Source: Chloroflexi bacterium OHK40 | GTDB lineage: Bacteria > Chloroflexota > Chloroflexia > Chloroflexales > Chloroflexaceae | Reading direction: 5' to 3' | Length of the DNA stretch: 64,000 bases | NCBI GenBank assembly: GCA_004367505.1 | Contig: SFCB01000283.1 | Span: forward strand, 1-64,000 | In this document: one piece after another, positions 7,792 to 15,416 of the stretch | Numbering within the stretch: position 1 is the stretch's first letter | How the letters are laid out: every line of letters begins with the position of its first letter | The notes under the pieces: generated by a model | The model's database searches: none | What the model saw: only the letters and a program-made list of their open reading frames with translations | Told to the model about the DNA's origin: nothing | Position numbers and translations under genes: made by a program

Positions 7792-10002
7792 CTACGGCGC
7801 ACCGGCTGATTCTCCATCGCGCGGCGTGACGGACTCAAGCAGGAGCTCGGCGAGATCGCGGCGCTTAAGGGACTCGTCACGACCAGTGTTCTTGGCAGCG
7901 TCCTCGAACATGACCATACAGAACGGGCAACCCACGGCGAGCGTCGCGGGCTGATTGGCCGTGAGCTGCTGCAGGCGGATCACATTGACACCCTGCTTGC
8001 CCCAGCCTTCCATCCAGACATTGCCGCCGCCACCACCGCAGCACATCGCCCGCTCGCGGTTGCGCTCGGGGGCCTCAACCAGCTCCAGGCCAGGGAGGCT
8101 CGCCAGGAGCTGGCGGGGCGGATCGTAGATCTCGTTGTAGCGCCCGATGTAGCAGGGGTCGTGGTACACAACGCGCTCGTCCACCGGTGTGACGGGGCGG
8201 AGCCTGCCGGCGGCCACGAGCTCGGCAAGAAACTCACTGTGATGCAGCACCTGGTAATCGACCCCGGCGGTGCCGCCGAGCTGGGGGTACTCGTGCTTGA
8301 TCGTGTTGAAGCAATGGGCGCAGGTTGTGACGACGCGCCGGAAGCGGTACTGCTTGAAGGTCTCGAGGTTCTGCTGGGCCTGGGCCTGAAAGAGCAACTC
8401 CTCGCCCATGCGGCGGGCCGGGTCGCCGGTGCATGTCTCCTCGTCGCCGAGGATCGCGAAATCAACCCCGGCGCGCTGCATCAACTGGACCATCGCGCGG
8501 GCCACGCGCTTACTGCGCTCATCGTAGCTAGGGGCGCAGCCGACCCAGTAGAGCACCTCCACCTCGCCCTTCTCGGCGAGGGTTGGTACATCGAGGCCGG
8601 CAGCCCAGCCAGCGCGCTCGCGGGCGGGCAGGCGCCAGGGATTGCCGGCCCGCTCCACACCTTCGAGCACTCGCTTCACGCCCTGGGGCACCTCGCTGGC
8701 GATCATCGTCAGGTGGCGTCGCACGCCGACAATGTCGTCCACGTGCTCGATCATCGCCGGGCACTCGTAGACGCAGGCGTAACAGGTGGTGCAGCTCCAC
8801 AGCTCGTTCTCGCTGAAGAGGTTCTCATAGAGCGGGATCGTCTCGACATCGGGGGCCTGCGCGCCAGCCGGCCCTGTGCCGTTCGAGTGGCCGCCATCGA
8901 GCTCGGTAGCGAGCTTCACGGTGCCATCCTTAAAGCGGATCGGCTCCTGGCGCATGAGGTCGTGGAGCTTGGTGATGATGTACTTTGGCGAGAGCTCAGC
9001 GCCAGCGGTGTGCGCCGGGCAGGCGGCCTGGCAGCGGCCACAGCGCATGCAGGCATCGAGATCAAGCCGGTGCTTCCAGCCGAGATCGGCGAGGGTCGCG
9101 ATCCCGAGGCGGGGTTCATCCTTCTCGATCTCGGCCTCAAGGGCGGGGATGGCATCGAGGGCGCCAGCGGGGGTGGTATCGCGAAAAAAGGTGTTGAGCG
9201 GAGTATAGAAGAGGTGCTTAAACTTACTGAACGGCAGCGAGCCGATAAAGGCAAAGGTAGCCAGCGCGTGGGTGAACCAGAGCACCTGGTGGATGGCGAG
9301 AGCGGCGGGGCTGCCATCGCCCAGCCCCACGGCGCGGAAGAGCAGCGCCAGGCTGTAGCCTACGTAGGCTAGGGGAGCCCAACTCTGGGTATAGGTGAAG
9401 ACCCGGCAGTCGGCCTGGCTGGGCCAGCACTGGTTGGCGATGCGCAGGCCCTCGATCAGGAAGCCGCCCACGCCGAGGAAGAGCATCACCCCGAGAACCC
9501 ACCCATCGGTGCGACGGTTGTCGAGGCGCGGCTCCCGCGCCTGGTAGCGGCGCACGGCAGCCCAGGTGAGACCTATGACGAAGACGAGCCCGAGGGTATC
9601 GAGGATCAGCTCATAGCTCTGGTAGAACGAACCGACCAGGATCTTTCCCGCGTCGGGACCCATCAGGGGCAGGGTGAAGTCTTCCTCAACCGCAATAATA
9701 TCGGTCCCGATGAAGAGCGCCAGGAACCCGAAGAAGATCAGGGCGTGCATCGAGCCCGCCCGCCTGTCGCGCAGGACGCGCTTCTGCCCGAAGAGCTGGG
9801 CGAGAAACTCAGCCGCCCGGGCGGGCAGCTGGTCCAGCCGGGGTTCGGGGCGCCCCTTGCGCCAGCGGGCAATATCGCGCAGGATGCCCCATGTCATGAC
9901 CGCCGTGGTCACGATCGCCAGGGTGTAGAGAACGAGCGAGCCGAGCGGCTGGGGAATGTTCCAGTAGATCTCGCGGAGGGCGATGAGCTGCTCTTGCTGC
10001 AT
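7792..10002 (-). CDS. membrane-anchored Fe-S oxidoreductase (HdrD/GlcF-like with NarI-like anchor)
   Basis: A 736-residue electron-transfer protein. The first 250 residues hold several membrane helices resembling the respiratory nitrate reductase gamma-type anchor. Two [4Fe-4S] motifs follow near residues 319 (CMRCGRCQAACP) and 404 (CTTCYACVYECP). The C-terminal half has the two CCG-type cysteine domains seen in heterodisulfide reductase and glycolate oxidase subunits (CAHCFNTIKHEYP near 560, CCGGGGGN near 654, GCPFC near 689). Such fusions typically pass electrons between a soluble donor, often ETF or an acyl-CoA/lactate dehydrogenase, and membrane quinone. The partner is not adjacent, so the substrate is unknown. 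The ATG at 10002 follows an AAAGGTG site. Confidence 0.88.
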   Translation of the reverse strand: MQQEQLIALREIYWNIPQPLGSLVLYTLAIVTTAVMTWGILRDIARWRKGRPEPRLDQLPARAAEFLAQLFGQKRVLRDRRAGSMHALIFFGFLALFIGTDIIAVEEDFTLPLMGPDAGKILVGSFYQSYELILDTLGLVFVIGLTWAAVRRYQAREPRLDNRRTDGWVLGVMLFLGVGGFLIEGLRIANQCWPSQADCRVFTYTQSWAPLAYVGYSLALLFRAVGLGDGSPAALAIHQVLWFTHALATFAFIGSLPFSKFKHLFYTPLNTFFRDTTPAGALDAIPALEAEIEKDEPRLGIATLADLGWKHRLDLDACMRCGRCQAACPAHTAGAELSPKYIITKLHDLMRQEPIRFKDGTVKLATELDGGHSNGTGPAGAQAPDVETIPLYENLFSENELWSCTTCYACVYECPAMIEHVDDIVGVRRHLTMIASEVPQGVKRVLEGVERAGNPWRLPARERAGWAAGLDVPTLAEKGEVEVLYWVGCAPSYDERSKRVARAMVQLMQRAGVDFAILGDEETCTGDPARRMGEELLFQAQAQQNLETFKQYRFRRVVTTCAHCFNTIKHEYPQLGGTAGVDYQVLHHSEFLAELVAAGRLRPVTPVDERVVYHDPCYIGRYNEIYDPPRQLLASLPGLELVEAPERNRERAMCCGGGGGNVWMEGWGKQGVNVIRLQQLTANQPATLAVGCPFCMVMFEDAAKNTGRDESLKRRDLAELLLESVTPRDGESAGAP

Positions 10003-10047
10003 GGTGCAGGCGCACCTTTCTAGGCGTCAGAGCGCGGCATTTTGCAT

Positions 10048-10076
10048 ATCATAGCATCGGTGACGTACCACGTCAA
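10048..10076 (-). promoter_or_regulatory. strong promoter of the Fe-S oxidoreductase gene
   Basis: On the minus strand TTGACG (10076-10071) and TATGAT (10053-10048) are 17 bp apart. The expected start is near 10041, leaving a leader of about 40 nt. Confidence 0.75.
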
Positions 10077-10112
10077 TTATGGCCAACTGGTATCGTAGCG
10101 CCGCAAATCCGC

Positions 10113-10118
10113 TATAAT
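10113..10118 (+). promoter_or_regulatory. TATAAT -10 box directly before lysK
   Basis: A perfect TATAAT ends 8 nt before the lysK ATG at 10127. Transcription would then start at or within a base or two of the start codon, so the mRNA would be leaderless or nearly so. The -35 region is poor. Confidence 0.55.
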
Positions 10119-10126
10119 CGGCACCC

Positions 10127-11203
10127 ATGGACGACATCAGCCTGCTTGAAGAGCTGCTCCGCATTCCCTCGCTCTCCGGCCAGGAGGGTGCTGCGGCAGC
10201 CTTCCTTGTCGAGCGCATGGCCGCCTTCGGCTGGAACGCTTTTATCGACGAGGCCGGGAACGCGGTCGGCCTGCTGGGCAGCGAAGGCCCGCTGGTGGTG
10301 CTGCTCGGCCACATCGACACGGTACCGGGCGCGATACCGGTGCGCGTGGAGGGCGGCCGGCTCTACGGCCGTGGCGCCGTGGACGCCAAGGGCCCCTTCG
10401 CCGCCTTTGTGGCCGCCGCGCGGCGTGCCGAGCTCGCTGGCCAGCGGTCCGGGCACCCGCTCCGCTGCCGCCTCGCGCTGATCGGCGCCACCGAGGAGGA
10501 GGCCGCCAGCTCCCGGGGCGCCCACTACGCCCGCGATCGCTACGCCCCCGATTTCTGCGTGATCGGCGAGCCCAGCGGGTGGGATCGGGTGACGCTGGGG
10601 TACAAGGGCCGGCTGCTGGCGCACTACCGCCACGAGCAGCCCGCCGCACACAGTGCCGGCGAACTCCCCGCCGCACCCGAGGCGCTCGTCGCTTTCTGGC
10701 GCGCCGTCGAGCAGCACTGCGCCCGGCACAACGCGGGCCGCGAGCGGCTTTTTGAGCAACTCAGCCCCTCGCTGCGCCGTGTTGCCAGCGGAGGCGACGG
10801 CCTCACCGACTGGGCGGAGGCCACGGTGGGCCTGCGCCTCCCCGAAGGGGTGGACCCGGCGGCCCTGGCCGAGGAGCTCCGCGCTCTCGCCGCCCCCGCC
10901 CGGCTCCGCTTCGAGGGAGGCTGCCCCGCCTTCCGGAGCCCGCGCACTACCGCCCTCGCCGGCGCCTTCGTGCGGGCCATCCGCGCCGAGGGTGGCCAGC
11001 CCGGCTTTCTCCATAAAACCGGAACCGCCGATATGAACGTCGTCGGCCCCGCCTGGGGCTGCCCGATCGTCGCCTATGGCCCCGGCGACTCGCGCCTCGA
11101 CCATACCCCCGACGAGCACGTCGAGCTCGCCGAGTACCAGCGCGCGATCGTCGTGCTCGCCCACGTGCTCGGCCAGCTTGGCGCGCGGGCGCCGCATTGT
11201 TGA
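10127..11203 (+). CDS. lysK: [LysW]-lysine / N-acetyl-lysine (ornithine) hydrolase
   Basis: A 358-residue M20-family zinc peptidase that releases lysine (or ornithine) from its carrier-bound or acetylated form in the amino-adipate (LysW) pathway. Metal-site motifs are GHIDTVPG near residue 65, [10 protein letters not shown] near 83 and the catalytic ATEEEAASS near 124. [15 protein letters not shown] and the closing HTPDEHVEL are also typical. The short loop [21 protein letters not shown] is characteristic of the LysK branch rather than of DapE or ArgE. No other lys genes are nearby, so the pathway must be encoded elsewhere. The start is ATG 10127, just after a TATAAT box. Confidence 0.85.
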   Translation: MDDISLLEELLRIPSLSGQEGAAAAFLVERMAAFGWNAFIDEAGNAVGLLGSEGPLVVLLGHIDTVPGAIPVRVEGGRLYGRGAVDAKGPFAAFVAAARRAELAGQRSGHPLRCRLALIGATEEEAASSRGAHYARDRYAPDFCVIGEPSGWDRVTLGYKGRLLAHYRHEQPAAHSAGELPAAPEALVAFWRAVEQHCARHNAGRERLFEQLSPSLRRVASGGDGLTDWAEATVGLRLPEGVDPAALAEELRALAAPARLRFEGGCPAFRSPRTTALAGAFVRAIRAEGGQPGFLHKTGTADMNVVGPAWGCPIVAYGPGDSRLDHTPDEHVELAEYQRAIVVLAHVLGQLGARAPHC

Positions 11204-11361
11204 TACCGTGGTTGGCCTTACGTGGGCCAGCCAGCCAGGTTGCTGTTGGAGAGCTCGTTGCGTGTTCTCGCCGCACGCCGGCGCCCGTACACGCAGGCCA
11301 GTACGGCATCCCGGACCCTCGGCGGGGCGTAGTGTTAGACCCATACGAAGCCAGGACCCTC

Positions 11362-12021
11362 ATGCGCACCAGCGTCTGGCTCATCCGCCACGGCCAAACC
11401 CGCGCCAACCTCGAACGGCGCTACCAGAGCCGTAGCGATAGCCCCCTCACAGCCTACGGGCAACTCCAGACAATCGCGCTCGCCGAGCGGCTGCGCCGCA
11501 TCCCCTTCGATGCCGCCTACGTGAGCCCCGCCGAACGTACCCGCCTGGCTGCCGGAGCCGTGCTCGCCGGCCGTCCCCGTATCGTGGTGCACCTGAGCCC
11601 CGCCTGGGCCGAGACCAACCACGGCCGCTGGGAGGGCCTGACCTACCGTGAGGTACTGGCCCGCTTCCCCGATGAGGCCCAGGCACGCTGGGCAGCGGGC
11701 ATCCACGGGCGGCCCACCGGCGGCGAGAGCCTCGCCGATGTCCATGCCCGGGTCGTCGAGGCCTGGGATCAACTCCTGGCCACGCATCGCGGCGGGCGTG
11801 TGCTGGTCGCCACCCACGCTACGCCCATTCAGCTCGTGCTCTGCGCCTGCTTCCGGCTCGACCCCGGCGACCACTGGCACTGGCGTGTGGACCTTGGGAG
11901 TGTCACATGCCTCGATCTCTACCCGTCGGGCCCGATCGTGCGGATGGTCAATAGCGTTCCCCCTCTGCCCAGCGTCACGGGTCCCACCCGGACGGAAGGA
12001 AGCCCAAGCGATGAACGATAA
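11362..12021 (+). CDS. cobC: histidine phosphatase, probable alpha-ribazole phosphatase
   Basis: A 219-residue phosphoglycerate-mutase-superfamily phosphatase. The phospho-histidine motif RHGQT lies at residues 9-13, and the second histidine falls in VATHATPIQ. The substrate is inferred from context: the gene overlaps cobT by 11 nt and cobS follows, so it probably dephosphorylates alpha-ribazole-5'-phosphate in cobalamin nucleotide-loop assembly. The family is functionally broad, and without the neighbours it could only be called a histidine phosphatase. The ATG at 11362 puts the RHG motif at the usual distance from the N-terminus; in-frame upstream sequence has no domain. Confidence 0.8.
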   Translation: MRTSVWLIRHGQTRANLERRYQSRSDSPLTAYGQLQTIALAERLRRIPFDAAYVSPAERTRLAAGAVLAGRPRIVVHLSPAWAETNHGRWEGLTYREVLARFPDEAQARWAAGIHGRPTGGESLADVHARVVEAWDQLLATHRGGRVLVATHATPIQLVLCACFRLDPGDHWHWRVDLGSVTCLDLYPSGPIVRMVNSVPPLPSVTGPTRTEGSPSDER

Positions 12022-13117
12022 CACCCCCAACGCTGGCCTGCGCGGCGAGCTCGCCACCCTGTGCGCGTCCGTGCCCCCCGCCGATACCAGCGCCGCCGCC
12101 GCGGCTCGCGCGCGCCTGGACCGGCTCACCAAGCCTCGCGGCAGCCTCGGACAGATCGAGGCACTCCTGGAGCGTCTCGCGGGCGCAACGGGCCATGTCT
12201 GCCCCACAATCGCGCGCCCGGTTGTCCTGCTTGCGGCGGCCGATCACGGTGTCGCAGCCGAGGGCGTGAGCGCCTACCCACGGGAGGTCACCGCGCAGAT
12301 GGTTCACAACTACCTGGCGGGTGGCGCAGCGATCAACGCCCTGGCCGCCAACGCCGGTGCGCGGCTCGTCGTACTCGACGCCGGTGTCGATGCCGATTTG
12401 CCCGAGGGACCCGATCTGCCGCGCCTCGGGATCAGGCGGGGCAGCGGCAACATCGCTCGGGAGCCGGCCATGACCGATGATGAGGCCCTGCGCGCCTTGC
12501 TGGGCGGGGCCGCCCGGGCCGGCGAACTGGCCGACGCGGGCGCCGACCTGCTGGCCCTCGGCGAGATGGGGATCGGCAATACGACCCCGGCGGCCGCGAT
12601 CACCAGCGCCGTCACGGGCGCCCCACCGGACTACACCGTGGGGCGTGGCACCGGGATCGACGATGCCACCCTGGCGCGCAAAGTGGCGGTGGTGGCGGCG
12701 GCCCTCGCCCGCTGGCGATCGGTCGGGGCGCCAGCCGATGGCGTCGGACTCCTGGCACAGCTCGGGGGCCTGGAGATCGCCACGCTGGCCGGGGCCACCC
12801 TTGGCGCCGCGGCCCGGCGCGTGCCCATTCTGCTCGACGGATACATCACCGCCGCCGCCGCGCTGGCCGCCGTTGCACTGGCCCCAACCGTGCGCGACCA
12901 CCTGATCGCCGCTCACTGCTCAGCCGAGCCCGGGCACGCCATCGCGCTTGAGCACCTCGGCCTCAGCGAAGCTCACGGCGCAGGCCCGCTGCTGCGGCTC
13001 GGGCTGCGCCTCGGTGAGGGCAGTGGCGCGGCCCTGGCCATCCCACTCATCACCGGCGCCACGCGCCTGATGCGCGAGATGGCCACCTTCGACGAGGCCG
13101 GAGTCGCCGAGGGCTAG
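12011..13117 (+). CDS. cobT: nicotinate-nucleotide--dimethylbenzimidazole phosphoribosyltransferase
   Basis: A 368-residue CobT, which transfers ribose phosphate from nicotinate mononucleotide to dimethylbenzimidazole to make alpha-ribazole phosphate. Family signatures include LDRLTKPRGSLGQIE near residue 37, AADHGVAAEGVSAYP near 77 and the GEMGIGNTTPAAAI loop near 182, which belongs to the active site. RHC-type C-terminal features (AHCSAEPGHAIALEHLGL) are present. It overlaps cobC by 11 nt, indicating translational coupling. The stop is followed by a 40-bp gap to cobS. Confidence 0.95.
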   Translation: MNDNTPNAGLRGELATLCASVPPADTSAAAAARARLDRLTKPRGSLGQIEALLERLAGATGHVCPTIARPVVLLAAADHGVAAEGVSAYPREVTAQMVHNYLAGGAAINALAANAGARLVVLDAGVDADLPEGPDLPRLGIRRGSGNIAREPAMTDDEALRALLGGAARAGELADAGADLLALGEMGIGNTTPAAAITSAVTGAPPDYTVGRGTGIDDATLARKVAVVAAALARWRSVGAPADGVGLLAQLGGLEIATLAGATLGAAARRVPILLDGYITAAAALAAVALAPTVRDHLIAAHCSAEPGHAIALEHLGLSEAHGAGPLLRLGLRLGEGSGAALAIPLITGATRLMREMATFDEAGVAEG

Positions 13118-13157
13118 CGCTATCCTGGCACCGGCACGGAGGAGCGACACGCGCACC

Positions 13158-13931
13158 ATGGACGAACGGCACGAGCAGGGCGGCATTCTGAGGCGGCTGG
13201 TGTTGCAACTCGGCGAGGCGCTGCGCTTTTTGACGATCATCCCGATGCCCTGGCTACCGCCGATGGGCGAACGCGCGATGATCGCCGCCATCCCCTGGTT
13301 CCCGGCCGCCGGCCTGCTGATCGGCGCCCTGCTGCTCCCGGTCGGCTGGCTCGCATCCCTCGCCTGGGGCGATCTGACCCGCGCGGCGCTGGTAGTGGTG
13401 GCGTGGGGGGTGATCACGGGCGGCCTGCACCTCGATGGCCTGAGCGACACCTTCGACGCCGTGATGAGCTGGCGCAGCCGCGAGCGCAAGCTCGAGATCA
13501 TGAAGGATAGCCGCATCGGGGCCATGGGCGCCATCGCGCTGGTTGCCGTGCTGCTGCTCAAGGTGGCCTTAGTTGCGGAGGCAGGCCCGGCCTGGTGGCA
13601 GGCCGTCCTGCTCGCGCCAGCGCTCGGCCGCTGGGCCGACTGTTACGGGATCTTCTGGTTTCCCGCGGCCACCGAGGGTGGCCTGGGCCGGGCCTTCCAC
13701 GACCGGGTGCGCCGCCCGGACTTCGTTGCCGCCAGCGCCACGGTCGGCCTGGCAGCGCTGCTGGTGGCCGGCGCAGGGGGGCTCGTAGCGCTCGTCTTCG
13801 TCTGGGGCGCCGCCCACCTGCTGGCGCGCTGGTGGACGCGGGAGCTCGGTGGGCTCACCGGCGACACCTACGGCGCACTCTGTGAGCTCGGCGAAGTGGT
13901 GGCCCTGGCTGCGCTCGCCGCAGGATTGTGA
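13158..13931 (+). CDS. cobS: adenosylcobinamide-GDP ribazoletransferase
   Basis: A 257-residue integral membrane enzyme that joins adenosylcobinamide-GDP to alpha-ribazole (phosphate), the final step of cobalamin assembly. The signatures ALRFLTIIPMPW near residue 22, GGLHLDGLSDTFDA near 92 and KDSRIGAMGAIALV near 115 are all present, with several hydrophobic helices after them. The start is ATG 13158, preceded by GGAGGAGCGAC. It is the last gene of the cobC-cobT-cobS set. cobU is not in the window. Confidence 0.95.
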   Translation: MDERHEQGGILRRLVLQLGEALRFLTIIPMPWLPPMGERAMIAAIPWFPAAGLLIGALLLPVGWLASLAWGDLTRAALVVVAWGVITGGLHLDGLSDTFDAVMSWRSRERKLEIMKDSRIGAMGAIALVAVLLLKVALVAEAGPAWWQAVLLAPALGRWADCYGIFWFPAATEGGLGRAFHDRVRRPDFVAASATVGLAALLVAGAGGLVALVFVWGAAHLLARWWTRELGGLTGDTYGALCELGEVVALAALAAGL

Positions 13932-14160
13932 TCGGTGGGGAGGATGCCGCACCAGGGGCGGGTGTGCCGGAACGTGCCGCACGCTGTAGGCGTCAACGCC
14001 ACGGCGTGCGCAGGGCGCAGGCCACCGATGGTAGCTCTGGGAACCCACACAGGCGAGCGGCGCGGACCCGTCGCCCCATGCTCGCCACGGCACGCGGGGG
14101 CATGAGCATTCGGTACAATCGCCAGGGACCGCGCCGGCATGAAGCGGTATCGAGATCGCG

Positions 14161-14166
14161 TATACT
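14161..14166 (+). promoter_or_regulatory. TATACT -10 box directly before tsaD
   Basis: TATACT ends 6 nt before the tsaD ATG. As with lysK, this predicts a transcript starting at or next to the start codon. The -35 region is weak. A second candidate, TACAAT, lies at 14113-14118. Confidence 0.4.
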
Positions 14167-14172
14167 GAACGC

Positions 14173-15333
14173 ATGACGCAGCTACCGAACGACTTTACGA
14201 TCCTCGCCCTGGAGACCTCCTGCGACGAGACGGCCGCAGCCATCGTACGAGGTGGGCGCGAGGTGGTCGCCAATATTGTTGCCTCGCAGATGGACATGCA
14301 CCGGCGCTACGGCGGTGTGGTGCCAGAGGTCGCCTCGCGCCAGCATATTGTGAGCCTGGCCCCGGTGATCGAGGAGGCTCTGGGCGCGCTCCCCAACGGC
14401 TGGGAGAGCCTGCACGCCGTCGCGGCGACGTACGGCCCCGGCCTGAGCGGCGCACTGCTCACCGGCCTCAACGCGGCCAAGGCCATCGCCTGGCAGCGCG
14501 GCCTGCCCTTCGTGGGCGTGAATCATCTGGAAGCCCATATCTACGCGAACTGGCTGGGCACCGGAAACGAGCACGCGAGCGCTTCCGGCAGACCATCCCC
14601 GTCGCGCCGGCCCCCCGATCCCCCCGCCCCGCAGTTCCCGCTCGTGGCCCTGGTGGTGAGCGGGGGCCACACCCTGCTGGCACTCCTACGGGGGCATGGG
14701 GCATACGAACTGCTCGGCCAGACGCGCGACGATGCCGTGGGCGAGGCCTTCGACAAGGTGGCGCGCATCCTGGGCCTTGGCTACCCCGGTGGCCCGGCGA
14801 TCCAGCGCGCTGCGGCGGGCGTCACGGGGGCGGGAATGCTGCCGAGGGCCTGGCTGCGCGACAGCTACGACTTCTCGTTCAGCGGCTTGAAGACGGCCGT
14901 GCTTCATAAGGCTCAGGAGCGCCAGGAGCTCGCTGCCCGCCTGCCAAAGCCCCAGGCACCCAGGCGATCGGCCAGAGGTGGCGAGCATGCCACGCCGCCA
15001 GCCACCGGCACGGCACCGCTCGACGGGCAGTTCGTCGGCCAGATTGCCCACGCCTTCCAGGAATCGGTGGTCGATGTGCTGGTGACGAAGGCCGTGGATG
15101 CGGCGCAGCGCTTCGGCGCGACCGAGATACTGCTCGCGGGCGGCGTGGCCGCCAACACCCGCCTGCGGGAAGAGCTCACCCGCCGCGCCCCGGTGCCGGT
15201 GCGCTACCCACCCCTGGCCCTTTGCACCGACAACGCGGCCATGGTTGCCGCCGCGGCTTTCTTCCGCTTCGAGGCGGGCGTGCAGAGCGGCTGGGATCTG
15301 GACGTGGTGCCCGGCCTGCGCCTGGGGGCATAG
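14173..15333 (+). CDS. tsaD: tRNA threonylcarbamoyladenosine transferase
   Basis: A 386-residue Kae1/Qri7/TsaD protein, which transfers threonylcarbamoyl from TC-AMP to A37 of ANN-decoding tRNAs. Conserved blocks are LALETSCDETAAAIV at 11-25, the metal site HLEAHIYAN near 118, VSGGHTLLAL near 163, YPGGPAI and the late GGVAANTRLREEL. At 386 residues it is longer than the usual 330-350. Two lineage-specific inserts explain this: a Ser/Pro/Arg-rich one (about 136-152) and a second (about 254-280) between the LAARLPKPQ and DGQFVGQIAH blocks. Both lie between core elements and keep the frame. The stop TAG is the first bases of a dispersed repeat tract. Confidence 0.95.
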   Translation: MTQLPNDFTILALETSCDETAAAIVRGGREVVANIVASQMDMHRRYGGVVPEVASRQHIVSLAPVIEEALGALPNGWESLHAVAATYGPGLSGALLTGLNAAKAIAWQRGLPFVGVNHLEAHIYANWLGTGNEHASASGRPSPSRRPPDPPAPQFPLVALVVSGGHTLLALLRGHGAYELLGQTRDDAVGEAFDKVARILGLGYPGGPAIQRAAAGVTGAGMLPRAWLRDSYDFSFSGLKTAVLHKAQERQELAARLPKPQAPRRSARGGEHATPPATGTAPLDGQFVGQIAHAFQESVVDVLVTKAVDAAQRFGATEILLAGGVAANTRLREELTRRAPVPVRYPPLALCTDNAAMVAAAAFFRFEAGVQSGWDLDVVPGLRLGA

Positions 15334-15400
15334 CGCCAGAACCGAGCACCACGGATCGCAGAAGGGCGAGCGGCGTCCCGCTGCGCGACTCTTCAACCAG
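15331..15400. repeat. diverged copy of the TAGCGC repeat family
   Basis: The stop codon of tsaD opens a tract TAGCGCCAGAACC followed by GAGCACCACGG. It resembles the starts of the copies at 31544 and 53884. The right half is more diverged. The match was found by eye and the boundaries are approximate. Confidence 0.45.
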
Positions 15401-15416
15401 GTGGCAGCCCCACCCG

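Noticed and set aside
8161-9372. 403-codon open frame opposite the Fe-S oxidoreductase gene
   Set aside because: It is the antisense shadow of a strongly conserved gene in GC-rich DNA; no motif or start signal supports it.
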